The notes under the pieces: model-generated | Told to the model about the DNA's origin: nothing | The model's database searches: none | Seen by the model: the letters and a program-made list of their open reading frames with translations, nothing else | Shown here: positions 5,832 to 11,633 of the stretch, piece by piece | How the letters are laid out: every line of letters begins with the position of its first letter | Position numbering within the stretch: the stretch's first letter is position 1 | NCBI GenBank assembly: GCA_031380225.1 | Contig: JANNFX010000096.1 | Coordinates: forward strand, 1-11,633 | DNA from: JANNFX01 sp031380225 | GTDB lineage: Bacteria > Pseudomonadota > Alphaproteobacteria > Rhizobiales > Hyphomicrobiaceae | DNA: 11,633 nt | Reading direction: 5' to 3' | Made by a program: the position numbers and the translations under genes

Positions 5832-6530
5832 ATGCGGGTCCTTCTTATCGAGGACGATAGCGCAACGGCACAAAGCATCGAATTGATGCTGCAGTCCGAA
5901 GGCTTCAATATCTACACGACCGATCTTGGTGAGGAAGGTGTCGACCTCGGCAAGCTCTATGACTACGATATCATTCTTCTCGATTTGAATCTGCCCGACA
6001 TGAGCGGATACGAAGTCTTGAAGACGCTTCGTGTCGCAAAGGTGCAAACGCCGATCCTGATTTTGTCAGGCTTGGCGCAGATCGAAGACAAGGTTCGCGG
6101 CCTTGGCTTTGGCGCCGACGACTATATGACCAAGCCATTCCATAAAGATGAGCTGGTTGCACGCATTCACGCCATCGTGCGGCGCTCGAAAGGGCACGCA
6201 CAGTCAGTCATCGATACGGGTGATCTCCGTGTCAACCTCGACACCAAGACGGTTGAGGTCAACAATCAGCGCGTACATCTGACAGGTAAAGAATATCAGA
6301 TGTTAGAGCTGCTGTCGCTGCGCAAGGGCACGACGCTGACCAAGGAAATGTTCCTGAATCACCTTTATGGTGGCATGGACGAACCTGAACTCAAGATCAT
6401 CGACGTGTTCATCTGCAAGTTGCGAAAGAAATTGCAGGCGGCCACCGGCGGCAATCATTATATCGAAACCGTTTGGGGCCGTGGCTACGTGCTGCGCGAT
6501 CCAGCTGATGAGGGCACCGTTGCGGCTTAA
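5832..6530 (+). CDS. ctrA: Cell cycle response regulator CtrA
   Basis: CtrA is the essential OmpR-type DNA-binding response regulator that controls flagellar, division and DNA methylation genes in alphaproteobacteria and is phosphorylated through the CckA-ChpT relay. The 232-aa product has an N-terminal receiver domain (1-115) with acidic pocket D8/D9, phospho-acceptor D51 in LLDLNLPDMSGYEVL, S79 and K101 (MTKPF). The C-terminal winged-helix domain includes HLTGKEYQMLELL, KEMFLNHLYGGMDEPELK, DVFICKLRKKL and IETVWGRGYVLRDP. The sequence is nearly identical in pattern to rhizobial CtrA. It ends Val-Ala-Ala, consistent with the C-terminal Ala-Ala signal used for ClpXP proteolysis in Caulobacter. 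The ATG at 5832 follows AGAGGA at an 8-bp spacing. A strong terminator lies about 30 bp after the stop, so ctrA is monocistronic. Confidence 0.98.
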   Translation: MRVLLIEDDSATAQSIELMLQSEGFNIYTTDLGEEGVDLGKLYDYDIILLDLNLPDMSGYEVLKTLRVAKVQTPILILSGLAQIEDKVRGLGFGADDYMTKPFHKDELVARIHAIVRRSKGHAQSVIDTGDLRVNLDTKTVEVNNQRVHLTGKEYQMLELLSLRKGTTLTKEMFLNHLYGGMDEPELKIIDVFICKLRKKLQAATGGNHYIETVWGRGYVLRDPADEGTVAA

Positions 6531-6557
6531 CTGCGCAATTCGTTAGCAATTCCCAAT

Positions 6558-6588
6558 AAAGAGGGCCCTTAAACAGGGCCCTTTTTTA
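6558..6588 (+). terminator. Strong intrinsic terminator of ctrA (bidirectional)
   Basis: AGGGCCC (6562-6568) pairs with GGGCCCT (6576-6582) around loop TTAAACA. The stem is extended by A-T pairs and followed by T-run TTTTTT. The A-rich left flank makes it work for the convergent minus-strand gene as well, although that gene ends 32 bp away beyond a second A/T tract. Confidence 0.92.
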
Positions 6589-6619
6589 TTCCAAAAAAAA
6601 TCGAGAGTTTTTTTCTGAG

Positions 6620-6865
6620 TTATTCCGCCGACGGCAGTGCAACGAGCGCAATTGTGACGATTGCCGCTATAGCAATCGCCGCAGATTCCAATGTGGCGAG
6701 TTCCGGCTGCTGACCGAGCGCCGATCCAGTTAGCGAAATGATCCAGGTCCAGAAGCCCGCAGCGACGCTCGCTGAGAAGACGATTCCGGCGGTTTTGTAA
6801 GCCCAATCTTGGCTTTCAACTGCCTCTCGCGCATGGAAACGGGTGACCTCGTTGGTCTTTTGCAT
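6620..6865 (-). CDS. Small two-helix membrane protein, unknown
   Basis: The start is set by GGGGGAA six bases before the ATG at 6865, giving an 81-aa protein; a longer in-frame reading back to 6970 lacks such a site. Residues 1-22 are hydrophilic and charged (MQKTNEVTRFHAREAVESQDW). A first hydrophobic segment follows (about 23-46, GIVFSASVAAGFWTWIISLTG), then a short loop with GQQPELATLE, and a second Ala/Ile-rich segment (about 61-78). The protein ends PSAE. It is probably an inner-membrane hairpin with both ends on the same side. I recognise no family. It converges on the ctrA terminator and is divergent from the oxidoreductase gene, so it appears to be a single-gene unit. Confidence 0.72.
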   Translation of the reverse strand: MQKTNEVTRFHAREAVESQDWAYKTAGIVFSASVAAGFWTWIISLTGSALGQQPELATLESAAIAIAAIVTIALVALPSAE

Positions 6866-7050
6866 GTGCAGTTCCCCCAAAAATCGCAGACGCACACACA
6901 ATCCCAGTTCGGTTAATAAATAAGTGTGTCGGCTCGCGGCCGCAAGGCAATTTCCGGGGTTCGTCCACAAGTGATTCGGGACTGGGGAAGCTGCGGTTCA
7001 AATGTGCCCATCTGCTTGCTTCCGCAGCGAAAAGCCGCCAAAAGCCAGCC

Positions 7051-8682
7051 ATGAACGCGCCTGCCGCCCCCCGCAAAATCTACGACGCCGTAATCATCGG
7101 CGGCGGCCATAACGGCCTGACGACGGCTGCTTATTTGGCACGTGCCGGGTTCAAGCCGGTTGTGCTTGAAAAGAATGACGTCGTCGGCGGTGCCGCGGTT
7201 ACAGAGGAGTTCCACCCGGGATTCCGGAATTCGGTCGCCTCCTACACGGTTAGCCTGCTCAATCCGAAGATCCTTCGCGATCTTGAGCTTCACCGGCACG
7301 GCCTCCGAATCGTCGAGCGTCCCGCGGGTAATTTTTTCCCAATCGCCGAAAATCGCGGGCTGTTGTTGCCGTATGGCTTGACTCAGCGGCAAGCGGCGAT
7401 TGCTGAAATTTCCAAGGCGGATGCTGAGCGTCTGCCGGCCTACGATGAGGCGCTGACGCGGGCCGCAACGGTGCTTCGCGATTTGGTTCTGAAAACGCCA
7501 CCAAATGCAGGTGGTGGCATCACGGAGATGATCAAAGGCGCCGGCATCGGCCGCACGCTTCTGAAGTTACCGATTGAAGACCAGCGCCTCGTCGCAGACC
7601 TGTTCACGAAGAGCGCGGGTGACTTTCTCGATCAATGGTTCGAGAGCGACATCGTCAAAGCTGTATTCGCATTCGATGGCATCGTTGGTGCCTACGCGTC
7701 GCCGTACACACCGGGCACAGCATATGTTTTGCTGCATCACTGCTTCGGAGAGGTCAACGGTAAGCCCGGCCAGTGGGGCCATGCGATTGGCGGGATGGGA
7801 GCGATCACGCAAGCGATGGCGAAATCGGCGATCGAGTCTGGCGCAACGATCCAGCTCAACGCCCCAGTCGCTGAGGTTTTGATCGAAGGCGGGCGTGCAG
7901 TTGGTGCAATCCTCGAAAGCGGCGAGACTGTGCGCGGCCGCGTTGTTGCCAGCAATGTTCCACCCAAGCTCTTGTTCCGCAAGTTGATCCCAGATGGGGC
8001 TGTCGCGCCTGATTTGGCGCAAAGATTCAAGACTATGAAGACCGGCTCTGGCACGTTCCGGATGAATGTTGCGTTGTCGGAACTGCCGGATTTCATATCG
8101 AAGCCCGGCAAAACACAGAGTGACCACCATGGCGCGGGCATTATTATCGGGCCCTCGATCGGTTATTTGGATCGCGCCTATCTTGATGCACGCCAATCCG
8201 GCTGGTCACGCGAGCCGATTGTCGAAATGCTGATCCCCTCAACCCTGGACGAAACCCTTGCCCCGACAGGTCAACACGTGGCGAGTTTGTTTATTCAGCA
8301 CGTCGCCCCGCATTTGCCGGATGGCCGCAGTTGGGCTGATGATGCCGAAAAACAGACGTTCGCTGATCTGGTGATCGACACGGTAACCAAGTACGCGCCG
8401 AACTTCAGAGCCTCGGTCCTCGGGCGCCAAGTGTTGTCGCCTTTAGATCTTGAGCAGCGCTTTGGCCTGATTGATGGCGATATCTTCCACGGGCAGTTGT
8501 CGCTCGATCAGCTCTTCTCACTGCGCCCGGTCATGGGCTATGCCGATTACCGGATGCCTATAGCGGGATTATATTTGTGCGGCTCAGGCGCCCATCCCGG
8601 CGGCGGCGTAACGGGTGTGCCGGGCCATAACGCAGCGCGGGAAATCATGCGGGATTTGAAGAGCTGGCGCCGTTGCGTTTAA
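7051..8682 (+). CDS. PYROXD2/CrtI-like FAD-dependent oxidoreductase
   Basis: This 543-aa protein belongs to the NAD(P)/FAD-dependent oxidoreductase family that includes phytoene desaturases (COG1233), and looks closest to the PYROXD2 type. The N-terminal Rossmann motif is AVIIGGGHNGL (GGGxxG at 17-22) with the ribose-binding Glu at 40 in VVLEKNDVVGG. The second FAD motif near the C-terminus is GLYLCGSGAHPGGGVTG (506-522), as in carotenoid desaturase-like enzymes. A central segment, GQWGHAIGGMGAITQAMAKS, fits the family substrate domain. No carotenoid genes (crtB, crtE) are nearby, so carotenoid desaturation is unlikely and the substrate is unknown. The ATG at 7051 has no strong Shine-Dalgarno. 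It begins a plus-strand run and is followed 4 bp later by a flavin reductase-like gene, suggesting co-transcription. Confidence 0.9.
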   Translation: MNAPAAPRKIYDAVIIGGGHNGLTTAAYLARAGFKPVVLEKNDVVGGAAVTEEFHPGFRNSVASYTVSLLNPKILRDLELHRHGLRIVERPAGNFFPIAENRGLLLPYGLTQRQAAIAEISKADAERLPAYDEALTRAATVLRDLVLKTPPNAGGGITEMIKGAGIGRTLLKLPIEDQRLVADLFTKSAGDFLDQWFESDIVKAVFAFDGIVGAYASPYTPGTAYVLLHHCFGEVNGKPGQWGHAIGGMGAITQAMAKSAIESGATIQLNAPVAEVLIEGGRAVGAILESGETVRGRVVASNVPPKLLFRKLIPDGAVAPDLAQRFKTMKTGSGTFRMNVALSELPDFISKPGKTQSDHHGAGIIIGPSIGYLDRAYLDARQSGWSREPIVEMLIPSTLDETLAPTGQHVASLFIQHVAPHLPDGRSWADDAEKQTFADLVIDTVTKYAPNFRASVLGRQVLSPLDLEQRFGLIDGDIFHGQLSLDQLFSLRPVMGYADYRMPIAGLYLCGSGAHPGGGVTGVPGHNAAREIMRDLKSWRRCV

Positions 8683-8686
8683 GCTC

Positions 8687-9190
8687 GTGGCCATTCGAGA
8701 GATTATGGATTCGCAGCACTTTCGCAATCTGATGCGCCATCAAGCCGGCGCCGTGACGGTGATTGCTGCCGGCGCGCCGGGGCATCGTGCTGGTATTACG
8801 GCGACGGCATTTTCGCCGCTGTCCGATGATCCACCCTCGATTTTGGCGTGCGTGAATCTGAAGTCGAGCGTACATGGCGTCATCCGTCAAATGCAGGCCT
8901 TCAGCGTCAACATTCTTGCCAGTGACCAACAAGTGGTCGCCGAAAGGTTTTCGGGAAAGACCGGAGTGAAAGGCGAGGCGCGTTTTTCAGGCCAATTTTG
9001 GTCAGATCTTTCGACCGGTGCGCCGGTGTTAGACGGCGCATTGGCCACATTGGATTGCCGCTTGACCGATCAGCACGACTTCCCAACGCATTCGATCTTT
9101 ATTGGATCGGTTGTTGACGGCCGGTTTCGGGCCGAGGCACAGCCGCTGCTTTATTTTCGTAATGATTATTGGGATATCGGATTACGCTAA
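8687..9190 (+). CDS. Flavin reductase-like domain protein
   Basis: This 167-aa protein (GTG start) belongs to the flavin reductase (HpaC/NtaB-like) split beta-barrel family, which usually reduces FMN or FAD with NAD(P)H to feed a partner monooxygenase. Family marks are FRNLMRHQAGAVTVIAAG, GITATAFSPLSDDPPSILACVN with the phosphate-contacting core, SSVHGVIRQMQAFSVNIL, QVVAERFSG and the terminal PLLYFRNDYW. The GTG at 8687 lies 4 bp after the oxidoreductase stop. An ATG at 8705 would give a start near MDSQHF, which fits the usual family N-terminus equally well, and neither has a clear Shine-Dalgarno. No monooxygenase partner is visible. The upstream FAD enzyme is not a typical one, so the partnership remains open. 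Confidence 0.88.
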   Translation: MAIREIMDSQHFRNLMRHQAGAVTVIAAGAPGHRAGITATAFSPLSDDPPSILACVNLKSSVHGVIRQMQAFSVNILASDQQVVAERFSGKTGVKGEARFSGQFWSDLSTGAPVLDGALATLDCRLTDQHDFPTHSIFIGSVVDGRFRAEAQPLLYFRNDYWDIGLR

Positions 9191-9205
9191 AGGGGAGGCG
9201 AGGCG

Positions 9206-9625
9206 TTGGAAATCAATCATCGTCTGACAATTGACGAGGATCTGCTCGAGGAGCGTTTTGTGCGCTCGTCAGGTCCTGGCGGACAAAACGTCAACAAGGT
9301 CTCGACCGCAGTCGAGTTGCGGTTTGATGCCGGCCGCTGCGCTGAATTGACGGCGGCTGTGCGCGAACGGCTGATTGGTCTCGCTGGACGGCGGATGACG
9401 GACGGTGGCGTGATCATTATTCAAGCAGAACGGTTTCGGAGCCAGGAACGAAATCGCGCCGATGCCCGCGAGCGGCTGACCGGCTTGATCCGCCAGGCTT
9501 TGATCGCACCGAAGCCGCGCGTCGCGACCAAGCCCTCCAGAAGCGCCAAACGGCGCCGTGTCGACACCAAGGTAAAGCGCGGCGACACGAAACGCATGCG
9601 CCGTTCGCCTGACGACGCCGATTGA
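9206..9625 (+). CDS. arfB: Peptidyl-tRNA hydrolase ArfB (YaeJ), ribosome rescue
   Basis: ArfB enters ribosomes stalled without a stop codon and hydrolyses the peptidyl-tRNA. The 139-aa product has the release-factor catalytic loop RSSGPGGQNVNKVST with GGQ at 25-27, followed by the small domain-3-like core. The C-terminal tail is strongly basic (KPSRSAKRRRVDTKVKRG), the part that sits in the empty mRNA channel. Length matches the family (about 140 aa), far shorter than RF1/RF2. The start is TTG at 9206, preceded by GGGGAGG at a 7-bp spacing, so the unusual start codon is well supported. The gap to the flavin reductase stop is 15 bp, consistent with one operon. Confidence 0.94.
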   Translation: MEINHRLTIDEDLLEERFVRSSGPGGQNVNKVSTAVELRFDAGRCAELTAAVRERLIGLAGRRMTDGGVIIIQAERFRSQERNRADARERLTGLIRQALIAPKPRVATKPSRSAKRRRVDTKVKRGDTKRMRRSPDDAD

Positions 9626-9707
9626 GACCGGCGGAGGCACGGGGTTTGCTGTACTCCCACTGACATCCTCTCTGAGCCAGCGAGACTGGCGGTCCCCGCC
9701 CGCGCTT

Positions 9708-11045
9708 ATGGAGTATTCGGCTGAAAACTGCCCCGTTTCGAGACACCCAATGGGTATGGCCCTGACATCGCATTCATTGACCCCGCCGAAGGGGTGGCTG
9801 TTTTCAGTCGCGCTAACGCTTGTCGTCATCCTGCTGCTCACCATTTCGCCATTGACTCTGATTGAACTCGGATGGAGCTACAGCGAGGCTGGCGGCAATC
9901 CGATTGAAAAATTCCATCCAGCGACACTGGTGGCCGTTGCGCTTTTATTGGCGTCTGCTGCGGCGCGTGGAAATCCGCTATCCGCCATTTGGGCGACGCT
10001 GACCGATCACCCCGGAATGATCGTTTATTTGGCCGGCATTCTGATGCTGATGGCGCATGCGGTGTTAATTGCCGGTCTGCCCTTCACGACCTTCATCGAC
10101 ACATTCACGCTGCCAGCAGTTATGTATTTGCTGCTTCGCGATATATCGAACGACCAGCGATTGCCGTTGTCGCGGCTCATCCACGTGCTGTTTGCGATCA
10201 ATACCGTAATCGGCTTGTCGGAGTTTCTGTTAGGTTTCCGTTTAACGCCGCTGCACGTCGAAGGCGAAGTTCTGGAGCAGGAATGGCGCTCGTCGGCGCT
10301 GCTTGGTCATCCGCTGGCGAACGCCTTGTTGACCGGCTGCTACATGATCATGCTTCTCAAGAGTGGCGACGATGATTTGTCCAAGCCGATGCGTGCTGCG
10401 GCACTAATCTTGGCAACCGCTGGGATGGTTGTGTTTGGTGGCCGCGCGGCGACGGCGCTGTTGGTATTGGTGGTGCTCTATATCAGCGCCGTGCGCTTCG
10501 GCCGTATTCTGCTCGGCGAGCGCTTTGATACCCGCAGCGTGATCATGAGCCTGCTTCTCGTGCCGGTCGCCGGTCTGCTTTTAATCATACTTTCCAATGC
10601 CGGATTTTTTGATCAGTTTGTCGGACGATTTGTTGACGATGAGGGTAGTGCCAGTACCCGCGTCGAGATGTTCGAATTGTTCAAATACATCAATTGGTAT
10701 GACCTGCTGCTTGGCCCCGATCCGAGGCAGATTACGACGCTCATGAACCAGTACGGGCTGCTCTATGGTATTGAGAGCTTTTGGATCGCAATGATGCTGT
10801 TGCACGGCTTGATTGTGTCATTCATGTTCTTTGCGGCGCTCTTCTTTTTCTGCCGAGAGGTGATCATGTCGGCCAATCGGGGTGCGTTTTTAGTGTTTGT
10901 CTATTTCTTTGCCGTCGCCTCGACGTCGCTCAGTCTTTCCGCCAAGAGTCCGATTTTCGCGGTCATGGTCATGTTGACCTATTTGCTGGGCAAACGGCCC
11001 GAAGTCAGTCCTGGCCTTTCCCGCCCAGGACTTGCAGTGGTTTAA
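9708..11045 (+). CDS. VpsF-like polysaccharide polymerase/O-antigen ligase family membrane protein
   Basis: This 445-aa polytopic inner-membrane protein has about ten hydrophobic segments (first near residues 30-55, last near 405-430). The pattern matches O-antigen ligase/Wzy-type polymerases, most like the VpsF-family exopolysaccharide proteins. Supporting segments are EWRSSALLGHPLANALLTGCY, VVFGGRAATALLVL and the long periplasmic loop region STRVEMFELFKYINWYDLLLGPDP preceding YGIESFWIAMMLLHG. The role would be chain polymerisation or ligation in surface polysaccharide export. No glycosyltransferase, wza, wzc or wzx is visible in the window, so its pathway partners lie elsewhere or to the right. 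The ATG at 9708 has no Shine-Dalgarno. In-frame ATGs at 9750 and 9756 are possible starts, and the first 14-16 residues look untypical for a membrane protein N-terminus. Confidence 0.78.
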   Translation: MEYSAENCPVSRHPMGMALTSHSLTPPKGWLFSVALTLVVILLLTISPLTLIELGWSYSEAGGNPIEKFHPATLVAVALLLASAAARGNPLSAIWATLTDHPGMIVYLAGILMLMAHAVLIAGLPFTTFIDTFTLPAVMYLLLRDISNDQRLPLSRLIHVLFAINTVIGLSEFLLGFRLTPLHVEGEVLEQEWRSSALLGHPLANALLTGCYMIMLLKSGDDDLSKPMRAAALILATAGMVVFGGRAATALLVLVVLYISAVRFGRILLGERFDTRSVIMSLLLVPVAGLLLIILSNAGFFDQFVGRFVDDEGSASTRVEMFELFKYINWYDLLLGPDPRQITTLMNQYGLLYGIESFWIAMMLLHGLIVSFMFFAALFFFCREVIMSANRGAFLVFVYFFAVASTSLSLSAKSPIFAVMVMLTYLLGKRPEVSPGLSRPGLAVV

Positions 11046-11181
11046 CCACCTCGGCCCCCGATAAATCGTTGCCAATAAAATCCAGTTTGAACCGGGAAGC
11101 AAGTTAATGGCATACTCCGGCCGGGGATAAACGGCGGTCGCTTTGGCTGCCTTGGAAACTGCCAAACGAGGGGCTCCGCTC

Positions 11182-11633
11182 ATGGCATATGATAAAATTG
11201 CTGTCGGAAAAATTTTGCTCAATCGCCGTCATTTGGGCGCTGGGTTGCTCGCCGCCGCCGTGGCTCCGGATTTTGGCATTGTCGGGCGCGTATTGGCCGG
11301 GGAGCCGGCTGCAGCTGTGGTGACTGCGTCCGAGGCATGGGCTGAATTGGATGATCTGACAAAGGCCGCTGAGGCTTTAGGCCTTGCAGTGCCCCGAATG
11401 TCGCTCGGAGCAGAGACGACAACGGATGATTACAACTCGATTGCGTTTTCAATTGTTGATCTGATGGATGGCTTGCAGTCATCAAAGGAAGACGCAACGA
11501 TCACTGCAAAGGCCGAAGATGTCGAGCTTTTGATGTCGCGCGCATCTGACTTATTGCGCGAGTTGCGCGACGGTGAACGCTCGCCGCGCGAACCCGAAGA
11601 AGGTGAGGACGACGCCCGGGCGTTTGCCGGCGC
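11182..11633 (+). CDS. Unknown exported protein, 3' truncated by window end
   Basis: The frame is open from the ATG at 11182 to the window edge (150 complete codons). The start is supported by GAGGGG eight bases upstream. The N-terminus contains a twin-arginine-like motif followed by a weakly hydrophobic stretch (LNRRHLGAGLLAAAVAPDFG), so Tat export is possible. The region after it (about 45-130) is acidic and helical, with segments such as AWAELDDLTKAAEALGLAV and TAKAEDVELLMSRASDLLRELRD, suggesting helical bundles or coiled coil. From about 135 it becomes an acidic, probably disordered Glu/Asp/Arg/Pro segment (SPREPEEGEDDAR). I recognise no family. It lies 136 bp after the VpsF-like gene on the same strand and may belong to the same surface-related cluster. 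Confidence 0.7.
   Translation, partial: MAYDKIAVGKILLNRRHLGAGLLAAAVAPDFGIVGRVLAGEPAAAVVTASEAWAELDDLTKAAEALGLAVPRMSLGAETTTDDYNSIAFSIVDLMDGLQSSKEDATITAKAEDVELLMSRASDLLRELRDGERSPREPEEGEDDARAFAG

Noticed and set aside
7567..8196. 209-aa minus-strand open frame
   Set aside because: It is antisense to the FAD oxidoreductase, with no recognisable domain and a composition typical of a shadow frame.
9676..9690. GCCAG/CTGGC hairpin between arfB and the VpsF-like gene
   Set aside because: It is a 5-bp stem with no T-run on either strand, too weak to call a terminator.
9269..9844. 191-aa minus-strand open frame across arfB and the VpsF-like start
   Set aside because: It is antisense to the well supported arfB and the beginning of the next gene; no domain or ribosome-binding site was seen.
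1..11633. CRISPR, insertion sequence, prophage, toxin-antitoxin or defence system
   Set aside because: I found no regularly spaced repeats, transposase, integrase, terminal inverted repeats, toxin-like pair or nuclease/helicase genes. The gene content is ordinary chromosomal.

Overview
The window looks like chromosomal DNA of an alphaproteobacterium, most likely of the Hyphomicrobiales/Rhizobiales. The main reasons are a full-length CtrA cell-cycle response regulator, its small antagonist SciP (DUF1153), an alphaproteobacterial-type FliJ, a Rhodobacter/Sinorhizobium-type PmtA phospholipid methyltransferase and a VpsF-like polysaccharide polymerase/ligase. Base composition and codon use look even across the window. 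I see no insertion sequence, phage gene, CRISPR array or island boundary.

Layout. Positions 2-847 (+) are the C-terminal end of a large, probably surface or secreted, repeat protein whose start lies outside the window, followed by a hairpin terminator. A CAU-anticodon tRNA lies on the minus strand (937-1013) with its own sigma70-like promoter (1025-1053). Upstream of that are the terminator of pmtA (1093-1121), pmtA itself (minus) and mnmA (minus, TTG start). A 380-bp divergent spacer separates mnmA from sciP (+).

Next come a minus-strand lipoprotein of unknown function and fliJ (minus). A long spacer of about 680 bp then leads to ctrA (+), which ends at a strong intrinsic terminator. A previously uncalled 81-aa two-helix membrane protein (minus) converges on that terminator. 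The right part is a plus-strand run: a PYROXD2-like FAD oxidoreductase, a flavin reductase-like protein 4 bp later, arfB 15 bp later (TTG start, strong Shine-Dalgarno), then a VpsF-like membrane protein. The last gene (from 11182) has a Tat-like N-terminus and runs off the right edge.

How the genes relate. ctrA, sciP and fliJ form a cell-cycle/flagellar neighbourhood. CtrA (phospho-acceptor D51, C-terminal Ala-Ala consistent with ClpXP turnover) activates flagellar and division genes, SciP binds CtrA and blocks activation, and FliJ belongs to the flagellar export apparatus. mnmA, the tRNA and arfB are translation genes, pmtA makes phosphatidylcholine precursors, and the VpsF-like protein handles surface polysaccharide. 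I did not find a convincing new multi-gene system. The least explained pieces are the lipoprotein, the 81-aa membrane protein, the truncated last gene and the long ctrA-fliJ spacer.
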